From assembly GCF_024323335.1 (NCBI RefSeq), contig NC_066581.1, positions 349,436,409-349,500,408 on the forward strand: a stretch of DNA of 64,000 nt. Direction: 5' to 3'. Positions 22,641-34,570 of this stretch are shown here, one piece after another. Every line of letters starts with the position of its first letter. The first letter of the stretch is position 1. The translations under genes were made by a program, and so were the position numbers. The DNA comes from Lathyrus oleraceus (Eukaryota; Streptophyta; Magnoliopsida; Fabales; Fabaceae). Below the pieces are notes generated by a model that was given only the letters and a program-made list of their open reading frames with translations, had not been told where the DNA came from and searched no databases.

Positions 22641-23766
22641 TATGAGACTATGAGATATTCCTAAGCCTCAACCTCATGCTCATGCATTGCATGCTCCTGC
22701 ACTCCTCGAGTTATGACTCATGCAAATGAGGTAGCTCATATGATTTATCTATATGCACTTGAATCTTACGCTTCTACCGTGAATAGAGAGTGGCTAAGTC
22801 TATGTCCCCTAATGTGATCTCTCGACATGTTAATCATATACATTACTGAACATAAATAAAAAAATTGAAGAAATCATAACACAAACAAATCGATAAATAG
22901 AAAATAAAAAAATCAATGTAGTCTTCAAAATTTTGATTATAAAATTCAAAAACATGCATAATGCATGCTTGGACTATATAATCTCAATGATATCAACACA
23001 CTAGAAAAAATGCACCCAAAAATAAAAAAATTTAACCTCTATGTATTAGTGTGATGTTAAATAGTTGAATGTGTGATGATTAGACTAAAGTTTGATGAGA
23101 AATGAGACAATAAAAAATATTTCAAATTTAGGAATTTTTTACTCAAAAAAGAAATGCATAAGTGAAAGGGAAGAAGAAGGGTTTCATGGTTTAAATGAGG
23201 TGTTTGAATTCTAGAATCTGACTTAAAAAAATCACACTAAATTATAGAATATAATATTTGACAATTCTAAAATATTTTTATATGAATTCATGCTTATTAA
23301 ATGAGTCATACTTATTACACTACATCGGATTTTTCCTTTAATCTTTACTTTTTTTAACCTTTAAGAGCACTTAAAATAACTCCTAAATTATACGTAGTAT
23401 TTGCTAACATGAAAAAACCTATAAATTATGAGTACTATATTTGCTAGCATGAAAAAGCCTATGAATTATATTTGCTACTACATGTTCAATTTTTATCAAA
23501 GTTTTAAATGTTTTTTTTGATTAAAAATTATGTTAAAACAAAATTTTGTTTGATAGATGAACTCTCCAATTCACTAATCTACCAATAAATAAGGCGGAGT
23601 TAGATGTTAAAATCGATTATCTAAGTTGATTCAGGTCGTCCCAATTGCATTGTTTTCCTACTTATGCGAAGTGATCTTAAAAGATGAAGACATGTTCATT
23701 TTGCAACCTACTAAAAATAACTAATATTCATCACATCCATAATATATTCACATTTCTATCAAAAAA

Positions 23767-23769
<3 letters not shown>
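22641..23769. other. Intergenic, no gene recognised
   Basis: This is AT-rich. It may hold weak upstream remains of the mobile-domain fragment at 22640-22850. At 23390-23480 a short imperfect direct repeat around TATTTGCTAACATGAAAAA and TATTTGCTAGCATGAAAAA occurs twice. Confidence 0.45.

Positions 23770-23848
<79 letters not shown>
23770..23848. repeat. (TA)n microsatellite
   Basis: An alternating TA tract of about 79 bp. Confidence 0.97.
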
Positions 23849-23850
<2 letters not shown>

Positions 23851-23885
23851 CTATAAATATTAATATAAGAGATTAATTATTATGG

Positions 23886-24033
23886 ACTGTCAGTGTAAAA
23901 TATTTTACATTATCACTGCATCACAATCATTTGTTTGTATTACTTTTTAAATGTTTAAAATAAAAGTCAAACATTTCAAATATATCAGCGATTGTAATTA
24001 ACTGACAGTGTAAAAAATCTTTACACTATCAGT
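23886..24033. mobile_element. Short MITE with long terminal inverted repeats
   Basis: The left end is ACTGTCAGTGTAAAATATTT. The reverse complement of the right end is ACTGATAGTGTAAAGATTTT. The match continues through TTACA, TCA and ACAATC for about 45 bp, leaving a roughly 60-bp AT-rich loop. The whole is 148 bp, with no coding capacity. A target duplication was not resolved. Confidence 0.65.
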
Positions 24034-24416
24034 GTAGTGTATATCAATTAAATTCTTAATGTAATGTTAATATTTACTTCATCCAACTTTTCTCTCAAAT
24101 AATTTTGGTACTTATATTATTTATTTTTTTAAAATATTAAAATAAGAGAAAATTATAATTTGTAAATATGCCTATAATTATGAATAACAAAAAATTAAAA
24201 TCACATGTATGTTTTTAAAAAGTAAAACAATGTCTGATGATGCTAATCTCTTTCATGAACCACTTGAATATCAGCAATCTCGTTTGTTTGTTGAGGAAAC
24301 TTCAAAAACATTAACATATATAATTATTAAGTTTGTGCAATATTTTTAATTATTCTAAACAAAATATTAAATTGATAATATTATTAAAATATAATCAATT
24401 TGTCTCATATGATATT
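24034..24416. other. Intergenic, AT-rich
   Basis: No gene or clear repeat is seen between the MITE and the LTR at 24417. Confidence 0.5.
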
Positions 24417-24671
<255 letters not shown>

Positions 24672-24689
24672 CTCCCCCTCAATCTTGAG

Positions 24690-26138
24690 CATATAAGTCA
24701 AATGCATCAAGCTTGTTACATATATAATTGGTTCTGGGGTTTCACATGAATTTTGTAAACACGTCTGCCAATTGATCATTAGAGTTGACAAAGATTGTGG
24801 TGATGCCGCTTGACTCGATCTTCTCTCTGACAAAGTGACAGTCTATCTCAATATGTTTGGTCCTCTCATGAAATACTGGATTTTAAGAAATGTGCAATGC
24901 ATCTTGATTATCACAAATAAGTGTCATTGGTCTTGCTTCTTCAATTTGAAATGCCTTGAGCAATTGTTTTAACCAAATAAGTTCACATGTTGCCATTGTC
25001 ATGATCCTATACTCTGCCTCGACGCTTGATTTTGCAACTACATTTTATTTCTTACATTTCCAGGATATAAGGTTCCCTCAAACAAGTACACAATACCCAG
25101 AGGTGGACCGTCTATCAATGGGTGACCCTGCCCAATCAGCGTTAGAGTATCCAATTATCTGAGTATGTCTTTTATCTTCATACACAAGATCTTTTCCTAG
25201 AGCATATTTGATGCATCTCATAATCCGGATAACAACATTCATGTGTTTCTGACAAGGGGAATTTAAGAATTGACTTACCATACTGATTGCAAAAGAAATG
25301 TCTGGATGAGTGACTATGAGATAATTCAACTTTTCAACTAATCTCATATACCTCCCTAAGTCAGTTAGAGGCTCCCCATGATTAGGTAGTAGTTTGACAC
25401 TTGGATCCATAGGAGTATTAGTTGGTTTAGTATTTAACAAACATGTTTCTTCCTAAATATCCATAGCATATTTCCGTTGAGAAATCCCCAAACCATTTTT
25501 AGGTTGGGCCACCTCAATACCCAAGAAATAGCGGAGTTTACCAAGATCTTTTGTCTGAAATTATTTCGAGAGATGTTGTTTCAATTGGAGTATCCCCTGC
25601 CGATCACTACCAGTTATGACAATGTCATCTACATACACAATAAGATAAATACACCTTTAGGATGAATGACGATAAAAAATAGAATGGTCAGCTTCACTAC
25701 AGACCATACCAAACTGTTGTACTATAGTGTTGAATCTGGCAAACCAAGCCATCGGAGATTGCTTAAGACTATAAAGAGACTCGTGTAGCCTACAAACCAT
25801 ATTTGATGACTCCCCCTGACCAACAAACTCAAGAGGTTGCTCCATATATACTTCCTCTTCAAGATCACCATGTAAAAAAACATTTTTGATGTCAAGTTGA
25901 TGAAGAGGTCAATGTCGAATGGCTATAATGGATAGAAGAAGTCTAACATATGCCATATTGGCTGCAAGTGAAAAGGTATCACTATAATCCAACCCAAAAA
26001 TCTGAGTGTATCCTTTGGCTACCAAGCGAGCTTTAAATCGATCAATCTTATCATCTGGACCAACCTTCATTGTGTAAAGCCAATGGCAACCTACTAAAGA
26101 TTTCCCATGGGGAAGAGGAACCTTCACTGTATAAACCA
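24690..26138 (-). pseudogene. Copia RT/RNase H pseudogene, truncated
   Basis: Minus-strand motifs in order from the right are [20 protein letters not shown] (about 26030), GESSNMVCRLHESLYSLKQS (about 25790), VYVDDIVITGSD (about 25620), [20 protein letters not shown] (about 25540), RYMRLVEKLNYL (about 25350), [19 protein letters not shown] (about 25110), and the RNase H tail through [12 protein letters not shown] near 24700. Frames change several times, the RNase H TAEAEY box is degraded, and stops are present. Gag, protease, integrase and the RT N-terminus are missing, because the frame is cut at 26138 against an LTR in the opposite orientation. Confidence 0.85.
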
Positions 26139-26330
26139 TGTTGATATGTATATATGTATATATAGAAAGAGAACATTCTCTAGAATATTCCTTAGTGTAT
26201 TCTATAATAGAATAGGACAACTATGTATTAATATTATGGACTGTACTTTTTCCTATATAATACATCTTTCGTAGTGCTATTTAAACATACAATTTAACCT
26301 AAATGTCTCTTAGTCTCTCCTAATTCAACA
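26139..26330 (+). mobile_element. Copia LTR, plus orientation
   Basis: This is 192 bp, TGTTGATATG to CTAATTCAACA. It shares TCCTATATAATACATC and TTTAACCTAAATGTCT with the LTR at 24417-24671 but lies inverted to it. It ends exactly where a TGGTATCAGAGC primer-binding site starts (26331). Confidence 0.8.
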
Positions 26331-26564
26331 TGGTATCAGAGCTTAGTTTAAGATTCGGTGGACCATTTGCTATCAGGTTTCTGCTATCGGGACACCCACC
26401 ATTTACTTCCATGCTCCATTTGTCGAGTCCTAGACGTGAGGAGGTGTGTTAAGAGTCACACATCATATAATATAAGCCTGAACATGGGCTTATAAGTGAG
26501 GGAAATCATTACCCTACTAGACGATTTTGTAGGATTGAGTTAGGCTCAACCACATTTCTTAAAA
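26331..26564 (+). mobile_element. TRIM body and 3' LTR joined to a foreign 5' LTR
   Basis: From the primer site TGGTATCAGAGC, the sequence follows the internal region of the TRIM at 21375-21743: GTTTAAGAT, then TTTCTGCTATCGGGACACCC, then CCATTTACTTCCATGCTC, then GTGAGGAGGTG. A TRIM LTR follows from TGTTAAGAGTCACACATC (26447) to CACATTTCTTAAAA (26564). The expected TRIM 5' LTR is missing, and the copia LTR at 26139-26330 takes its place. Confidence 0.8.
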
Positions 26565-26682
26565 ATGTTATTTCTCTTTGTTTTTTTCGCGTCATTATAA
26601 CTGCCAAACGGTGCATTTGCATAGACATGCATATTGACATTTTAAATTTAAATTTAATAAATATTAAAACGGTAAATTTTGA

Positions 26683-26856
<174 letters not shown>

Positions 26857-27388
26857 GATTAGAAGTACAATATGTGACAATCTTTAATAATTAAAGGTTG
26901 TCAGAGGCTTCTAAGTTTGTTGTAAGGTTTAGAGATATCTCTCATAAGAATGCGAGAAGTTATGTGTATTTAATATTTGTGTAAATATGAGATTGTATCC
27001 CTTTCTCAGCTCTAAGGATGAAATATTTATAGGGGCCTCTTGGTCTTTGGTTAAATATAATATCCTTAGCTTCATTATGAGAAACATGGAGATGGAATTC
27101 TGCTCCTTGACAAACTCGGAGTCAATTATTATTGGAATATGTCATTCCCACTTCCAAGGAATAAAAAGACCATGAGTGTTGGTTTTGATGAAACAACTTC
27201 CAATGGGCAACTTGTTAGCCCAGTTCAGGTTATCTTACATCCCATTTTGGGAATCTATGGCTACTTATTGGGCGATTTGTGAGGATGTTTAGGGCGACCG
27301 ACGACATTTCTCGTGTAATCTCCCAATGTCTATGTGTTTTGCATTTCTTATTTATAGATTATCCCTTGTAAGGGCCTGATAAAATTAT
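26857..27388. other. Intergenic, no gene recognised
   Basis: This is mixed-composition sequence with short plus frames (26987-27175) that I cannot assign. The last bases read, on the minus strand, TTTTATCAGGCCC after the LTR end, a possible decayed Met-tRNA primer site for the LTR at 27389. Confidence 0.4.
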
Positions 27389-28183
27389 GTTAGATATGTA
27401 ACTCCATACACAATATAGGGGTGTATTGCGGAGGTTTGAAAATTGTTGATTTAAAATAAAATTATTTTCAAAATCAGAGTTTGAAAACATTTTATAAAAT
27501 GTTTGAATAAGTATGTATAGAAAATTAAAAGTAAAGGAATTAAATTTAAAATAAAAGAGATATGACACAAGATATTTACAGAGGTTCAGTCTAAAGAAGT
27601 GACTTATTCTTTTCCCACGAATTGATCTTGAGAGTATACATTATTGCTTGAGAACTTGTAAAAGGTTAAGCCCGCAAACCTCCTTATACAAGGAAACAAA
27701 GTTTTTAGAATTACTTTTAACCAAATAACAAACAAGACTTGAAGCAGATAATCTCCAAGCCAAACAACAAACAGGATTGAATCGGTTAGTCTTCACATCA
27801 AACAACAGGCTGAAATATTTATGCCATGATAATTTCGAACCTAGTGAGTTTTTACACCAGGCTGAAATAAAAAACTAAGAGAGGGATTTTAGCACTAGGC
27901 TGATCTTGAGCCAATAGAGCTTTTAACTTGGTTGAGCTCAAGAATCTTTGTTGAGATTTTCACAAGATAATTTCCATGAACCAAAAGAGATATTTTTCAT
28001 AGGCGACGCACACAAACCAAATGGAGACTAAGACTAATCCCCCAAATACAAATAAGAGCTTTTTAAGTGGTTTAACTCTCAACCAAAATATTCACTTCCT
28101 AAGGAAAAATATTTTACATAAGATAAAAAGTATATTCTTGGTAAATTTACAACTATATCCTTACTTAGAACAATATCCTCACT

Positions 28184-28862
28184 AAGACTCAAGAAAACTC
28201 TCAAAGCACTATGACTAAAATATGTGATAAAAACAAGAATTATTTAGATAGATGATGAGATAAATGAAAAGTGAGGTTTTTCACTATTTCTCTATGATTT
28301 GAAATGATAGATAAGATCTCTATTTATAGGCCAAGAAATGATGTAAAATTGGAAGCAATCCATGGGAAAAAAAAGACCTAATTGATTAGGTCAATCGATT
28401 AGGCAATGTCAATAATCGATTAAGACTCAAGAAAACTCTCAAAGCACTATGGCTAAAATATGTGATAAAAACAAGAATTATTTAGATAGATGATGAGATA
28501 AATGAAAAGTGAGGTTTTTCACTATTTCTCTATGATTTGAAATGATAGATAAGATCTCTATTTATAGGCCAAGAAATGATGTAAAATTGGAAGCAATCCA
28601 TGGGAAAAAAAAGACCTAATTGATTAGGTCAATCGATTAGGCAATGTCAATAATCGATTAAGACTCAAGAAAACTCTCAAAGCACTATGGCTAAAATATG
28701 TGATAAAAACAAGAATTATTTAGATAGATGATGAGATAAATGAAAAGTGAGGTTTTTCACTATTTCTCTATGATTTGAAATGATAGATAAGATCTCTATT
28801 TATAGGCCAAGAAATGATGTAAAATTGGAAGCAATCCATGGGAAAAAAAGACCTAATTGATT
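28184..28862 (-). repeat. 238-bp tandem repeat, 2.85 copies, with TATA boxes
   Basis: Units start at 28184, 28422 and 28660 and are almost identical. I noted CTATGACTAAA versus CTATGGCTAAA and a seven- versus eight-A run. On the minus strand each unit carries TAATCGATT palindrome-like words, then GGCCTATAAATAGAGATC. That repeats a core promoter with its upstream region. The last unit stops at ACCTAATTGATTA. Confidence 0.95.
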
Positions 28863-29095
28863 ATGGCTACCCATAATGAAAGGTAAATATAGAACCATAC
28901 TAATATTTAAGAGGCTTTCATAATCCATTAGAGACTCGATTATGCATCATCTAAATGATTAGGCTATAAATATAATCAATAAGACATTTTAAAAAAGGTT
29001 TTCCTAATCAAGCTGACGATCCCCTGATCAACTTGCTAGGCTCCAAAACATTTTTTCGTGATTTTAATCAAAAAGTTAGAGGCTTCATAATGATT

Positions 29096-29103
29096 TGTGT
29101 GTG

Positions 29104-29164
<61 letters not shown>
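29096..29164. repeat. (GT)n microsatellite
   Basis: About 69 bp of GT with one TTT interruption near 29118. Confidence 0.97.
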
Positions 29165-29166
<2 letters not shown>

Positions 29167-29797
29167 TTTATCCATAAAACTTCTAAAAATGCTCGTGTAT
29201 CTTACAAGACACATATCGCTCAAACAGACACGGTCATACAAGCTTTCACACCTCCTTTATTTCATACTCTAAAGATTCAGGTCTTGGTATCATTATCTTT
29301 GATTTAGCATCACACAAGAACCTTGATTCTTTTTTATGAGGCTTGAGATATCTCAACGTTAGTTACCATCATCTAAGATGTTGAAAGTTTAAATCACTGG
29401 TGATTATAAACCTTAAGTATTCACATGATAATCGTTGAACCTCATAAACAAATGTCTTTACTTTGATTCGAGAGGATATCTTGATCAAACATATTGTGTA
29501 TCTTTGACAGAAGAGTCATATTTCAGCAGTTGCTTGACTTTAAGTGTTGTCATCATTAAAACCATACATCATCAAAATCATGTCATCATCAAAACTAGGC
29601 AGATGCTAATTGACTTGTATCTTGCTTTCCATAAGCTTTACCATCTTAGATCACTTCTTGATTATACCTGCAACCTCATAGATCCATAAATTATACCATT
29701 ACATAGACCCTAAAGTACGAGGTTTGGAAAGGATAAAGTGACTTAGTTACTTTGATAGTTCAGGCGTGTGTGACAAAAGCTACCTTGGGCTGACGCA

Positions 29798-30243
29798 GTT
29801 GAGTCTCTTAGCTGAGACTTTAAGTTGAGTCCCACGGGCAAGATTTAAAGTTGATTCCCTCAGGAAAACGTTTAAGTTTAGTCCCTCGGGCGAGACTTTA
29901 AGTTGAGTCCCTCAAACGAGACTTTAAGTTGAGTCCCTCAAATGAGACTTCAAGTTTAATCCCTTAAGAAAGACTTTAAGTTGAGTCCCTTATGCGAGAA
30001 TTTAATTTGAGTCCCTTATCTTGAGGCTTTAAGCTGAATCTCTCATGTGAGAATTTAAATTGAGTTCCCCGTTCAAGACTTTAAGTTGAACCCCTTAAGT
30101 GAGAATTTAAATTTGATCCCTTAGGTGAGACTGTAAGTTGAGTCTCCCATACGAGACTTTAAATTGCGCCCCTCATGCGAGACTTTAAGTTAAGTCCCTC
30201 AAACAAGACTTTAAAGACGAAATTTTAAGTTGAGTCCCTCATG
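29798..30243. repeat. 26-bp minisatellite, about 17 copies
   Basis: The consensus is roughly GAGACTTTAAGTTGAGTCCC followed by TCAAAC. Most units are exactly 26 bp, with one of 27 near 30010. Units vary mainly in the last 6-8 bases. No frame stays open through the array, so it does not look coding. Confidence 0.92.
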
Positions 30244-33200
30244 TAAATATAAGTTGTTTGAAATATCTGAACGTACATGTATATGAAACATATCTAAGCA
30301 AATTTTCTTAAAGATATCATTTACCGCTAAATTGTCAATAGATTCCATATAAGCTTTACACAATATAGCTTCTTATATATCTACTATGAATAACCTTTTA
30401 TCATCGAGTTTGCATAGTGATTTAGGAAATTCAGATTTGAGACAGGGTGATAGTAAAAACATGCTTTTAGGAGTTACCACATGCACTAGATCCCTAACAC
30501 ATCCTAAGTACACTAGACGATCTAAAGTTCGTGATAATATATCATCTAGACCATAATGTGCATCAAATATAGATTGTGATAATTGGGTATGGTAGTGAAA
30601 AATACAGAAAAAGAGTTAATGTTTTAGCCATGCCATAAATTAATGCAAAAAATTAATGTATTAGCCATACCATGACTTTTTTTTTTCTTTGACATCTATT
30701 AATCGCATCTCCAACTTTTTTTAGAGCATACAAACAAGATTTGTTGCTCTTTTTATTTTTTATTTTCCACTCAATTTTTACATTAACTAAAAAAGTATTA
30801 AGTATGTTAATAAGGAAAAAGTATAATTAATAAATTAAAAAGAAAATAATAGTATATAAAATTCTCATCTAAATGCTCAATTACAAATCTCTCCCATAGG
30901 TGTTGTAAAATTTGTCTGGAAAATTTAGCTTAACATTCTCATTCTTGTCTTTAAGATGCTTTGTTGACAACATGGATCTAAAATTGTGAAGCCTCTTATT
31001 AGGCCGCATTAGACAACACAAAAATTCGTTGGGACCCATTTCATATATATCCATAAAAATTACATAAATATATAGATATCTGTGTTGATACAAAATAAAT
31101 TACTTACAAATAATATTGACAAGTATATTTTGAGTTAGTGTGTTACATGTTTTTCCATGCCATTTTTTTTTATAATTGGCCATTTTTTTTCACCTTTTAC
31201 AATCTAGTGTCTAACACTAATTAAAACTAACTTAATAATAGAAAGTCTAATAAAATAGTTAGTTTGACTGCACATTTGTCAATAGATTGACCTAACTCAT
31301 TTCAATCAATGTTATATAATAGAAGAGTATAATACAACCAATTAATATCAACAATATAATATAATCCATAAATAGGTCGGACTATGTGATGAAGCTTATT
31401 ATCACTATGTATAGAAATATCTTCAATGTGAAATGAATCATTATTAAGAGAAGACTGGTGATCAGAATGACACGTTTACTTGTAAATATATATGATTAGT
31501 GTCATAAATTGATTTAATTAAAGTCATAAAAAAATAATAAAACAAAGATAGTGATACAATTTTTTGTACATTTAATTTGATACCAAAAGTTTCAATTCAC
31601 TTGTAGTACAAGGAACTATCAATGATCATTTATTTTAAAGTCCAAATTAAAAAACATTAAACTACATATTATAAATAAACAAATAAATGATATATGTATA
31701 AGGTTATGAGCTCTAAATATAACCTAAACATCTTTTACTATTTCACTATCTTTTAATAATGTTGTAACATCTAAAATATTATAAACATTATATATCTTGT
31801 GAACTTAAATTGTAGTAATCTAAAAATATATGTAGAATGTACATTTTAAACTTATATAGCAATAACTTAAGAAATATATATGAAGTAAAATGTATTCACG
31901 TAAAAGATGAAAATAATGTAAGAAATACAGATAGAGAAAATACAATTTGTGAAAGATTAGTTAGAAAAGAAATAGAATACTCTCGAAAATGAAAGAATGA
32001 AGTGAATCATTTTATCATCGACAATTATTTGCTTCTTTTTTTTTAATTGTGTCATTTTGTATATTCTTAACTCTATGAATGCATGAATATGATAGGTTGA
32101 GTAAGAGATATATTTGGAATAAAATAGGATAACACTTTTAATGATAAAAATGTTAGTTAACACAATTCATAATAGTCTACATCTACAAAGTTCAAACTAG
32201 ATCACATCTTAGAAGAGTATACTTTTTCTTATATAATAAAAGTCTAACAAGCAGAATCATTTTTCAAAAATCAGTTTCCTAATCAAGCAAAGCATTAGGT
32301 ACTTTGTCTCTATATAATTTCTTAACATGCACAACAACAAGAAGGAAAAGCTGTTATTGAAGCTATGCCTTTTATACCAATGTGCCATCATCATTATATT
32401 CTTTCCAATTACTTCCTTTTAGAATAAGCAATGTGGCACTTTGCAACCTAGCAGTAACCATTTGTGATGAAGGTACAAGTTTTGTATTAAAATTCTTACT
32501 AATGACTCATTTTATAAGCCAAATCACCCTTGATCTATATTTTATATTGTCAAAACAAACAAATGAATTGCACCTAATTAATCTTCCAACATAGCCTTCC
32601 AATATTTTCTTATTCCTCTTTCTTGAGACTAGAGACAGCCTAACATGTATAACATTATAGAAAAGCAACAAGAGAATCACATCATGAATCAGAGTACAAC
32701 ATGAAATCAAATACATACATTGATTTACACATAAATATACACAAACCAAACACAACAAAACAAAAGTATGTTTCTTTTTTAAAAAATTGCTATCCGGCCT
32801 TGCGACCCACTGGCTCAAAAGTAAAAATGATCGATCCTATCCATCATTGACAGAGATCGTTTAAAGTCAAAACAAAATTTTATATGAATTGACTCAACAC
32901 AAATTATTAATACATCGTAGAATTCAAATATGATATCTTGAGAGTAACACATTCTCGTGATCCAATAAAACAAAAACAAAAGTATGTTCTCAACTATTTC
33001 TCTTTCAACTATTTCTCTTGATCTTTTTCTTGTGTAGTAAAACAAACCATACAAACTCTTACCAATAAGTTAACAACATCAAGTAACTCTCTTGTCCTTC
33101 ATATACTTTACTTTGTCTCCAAAATTTACAACACCATCTACACAACAATTACTCAAAACCTACCCATCATTTAACTCCTCACCAAACATAAAATCCAAAC

Positions 33201-33256
33201 CAAACCAATCTTACACATTTGCAACAACATTAAAAAAAAGCTCAAAAAACAACATA
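30244..33256. other. Intergenic, upstream region of the aspartic protease
   Basis: This is AT-rich with only short frames. A local direct repeat of TTAGCCATGCCATAAATTAA and TTAGCCATACCATGAC lies at about 30625-30680. The last 200 bases before 33257 are A/C-rich and open in the gene's frame from 33092. They look like a 5' untranslated leader rather than coding sequence. Confidence 0.45.
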
Positions 33257-34570
33257 ATGAGATGCACCATTCCTACAAACCCATTTCTCAAAATTCTCAC
33301 TTTCTTCATTCTACAAACATTACCACTCCTAACACAAACAAAGATGCTAACTTTACCACTCAAATCACAAGTTATTTCATCTGGGTATCTTCCAAGACCA
33401 CCAAACAAGCTTCGTTTTCATCACAATGTTTCTCTCACAGTTTCAATTACTGTTGGCACCCCCCCTCAAAACGTGTCATTAGTAATTGACACAGGAAGTG
33501 AACTTTCATGGCTTCATTGCAACAACACTACAAACCGGGTTTCACTCAACCCGTTTTTTAACCCGAATTTTTCTTCTTCCTACAAACCCATTTCGTGTTC
33601 TTCATCAACCTGCACGACCCGAACCCGAGATTTCCCCATACCCGCTTCATGTGACTCCAACAATCTCTGCCATGCTACTCTTTCATATGCAGATTTTTCT
33701 TCCTCCGAAGGGAACCTTGCTTCTGATTCGTTCGGGTTTGGAGGATCCGATAACCCGGGAACTGTATTCGGGTGTATGAAATCAAGCGTTAGCACAAACT
33801 CTGATGGAGATTTTAACACAACCGGGTTAATGGGTATGAATCTCGGGTCACTATCTTTGGTTTCTCAGCTTAAGATACCCAAATTCTCGTATTGTATATC
33901 GGGTTCTGATTTATCGGGTATTTTACTTCTTGGAGGATCCAATTTCTCATGGGTCGGGTCATTGAACTACACTCCCTTGGTTCAAATATCCATCCCTTTA
34001 CCTTATTTTGACCGGGCCGCTTATACGGTTCGGCTAATGGGCATCAAGGTTTCAGAGAAACTACTTAATTTATCAGATGATATGCTCGTTCCAGATCACA
34101 CTGGGGCGGGTCAAACTATGTTTGATTTAGGTACTCAATTTACGTTTTTACTTGGGCCCGTTTATAGTGTCTTGAGAGAAGAGTTTCTCAATCAAACAAA
34201 TAGTACATTGCGAGTTTTGGACAACTCGGATTTTGTGTTTCAAGAAGCAATCGATCTTTGCTATCGTGTTCCATTGAATCAATCAAAATTACCTGAGTTG
34301 CCAAGTGTTAGTTTAGTTTTTGAAGGAGTTGAAATGAGGGTTTCGAGTGACCAACTTTTATATCGAGTTCCAAATCAAGTACTAGGGAATGATTCAGTGT
34401 ATTGCTTCACATTCGGGAACTCGGATCTACTAGGTGTAGAGTCATTCATCATTGGACATCATCAACAACAAAATATGTGGATGGAGTTTGATCTTTTGAA
34501 ATCTAGGGTTGGATTGGCTCGGGTACGATGTGATTTGGTGGGCCAAAAAGTGTTGGGCATGTATAGTTAG
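33257..34570 (+). CDS. PCS1: PCS1-like pepsin-family aspartic protease
   Basis: This is an intronless gene of 437 codons from the ATG at 33257. An upstream in-frame ATG at 33092 would add 55 low-complexity residues. I prefer 33257 because it is followed at once by a signal-peptide-like segment (FLKILTFFILQTLPLLTQT) and gives the length of Arabidopsis PCS1. The N-lobe has ITVGTPPQNVSLVIDTGSEL with catalytic D78, a CHATLSYADFSSSEGNLASD flap region and paired cysteines. The C-lobe has the second catalytic Asp (D290), but the motif is DLGTQFTFLLGPVY instead of DSGT. MNLGSLS also replaces the usual MNRGSLS. The C-terminus VYCFTFGNSDLLGVESFIIG fits the family. PCS1-type enzymes act in the secretory pathway and restrain cell death in gametes and embryos. 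Activity here is uncertain because of the DLG change. Confidence 0.92.
   Translation: MRCTIPTNPFLKILTFFILQTLPLLTQTKMLTLPLKSQVISSGYLPRPPNKLRFHHNVSLTVSITVGTPPQNVSLVIDTGSELSWLHCNNTTNRVSLNPFFNPNFSSSYKPISCSSSTCTTRTRDFPIPASCDSNNLCHATLSYADFSSSEGNLASDSFGFGGSDNPGTVFGCMKSSVSTNSDGDFNTTGLMGMNLGSLSLVSQLKIPKFSYCISGSDLSGILLLGGSNFSWVGSLNYTPLVQISIPLPYFDRAAYTVRLMGIKVSEKLLNLSDDMLVPDHTGAGQTMFDLGTQFTFLLGPVYSVLREEFLNQTNSTLRVLDNSDFVFQEAIDLCYRVPLNQSKLPELPSVSLVFEGVEMRVSSDQLLYRVPNQVLGNDSVYCFTFGNSDLLGVESFIIGHHQQQNMWMEFDLLKSRVGLARVRCDLVGQKVLGMYS

Larger units (their letters stand above)
27389..29600 (-). mobile_element. Long minus-strand copia-type LTR
   Basis: The minus-strand end is CAATACACCCCTATATTGTG then GGAGTTACATATCTAACA. 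This matches the CACCCCCCTCTTGTG...AACA ending of long plant copia LTRs. The start is not resolved. The ATGATGACA-rich segment near 29550-29600 resembles the first bases of such LTRs, so the size is about 2.2 kb. It contains three tandem promoter-bearing units (28184-28862). No adjacent gag was found, so it is solo or truncated. Confidence 0.5.

Noticed and set aside
28184..28862. The 238-bp units considered as a CRISPR-like or centromeric array
   Set aside because: There are under three copies, no short spaced repeats, and the units sit inside an LTR with TATA boxes. A plant LTR duplication explains it.
32311..32422. A TATATAATTT box followed by an ATG and a 31-codon hydrophobic frame, considered as a small secreted peptide gene
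   Set aside because: The TATA-like site is only 16 bp before the ATG, too close for a start site between them. No mature peptide motif or conserved exon follows.
33092..33256. Upstream ATG giving a 492-residue aspartic protease
   Set aside because: The added 55 residues are Ser/Thr/Lys/Asn-rich, would place the signal peptide internally, and exceed the usual family length. The ATG at 33257 is preferred.
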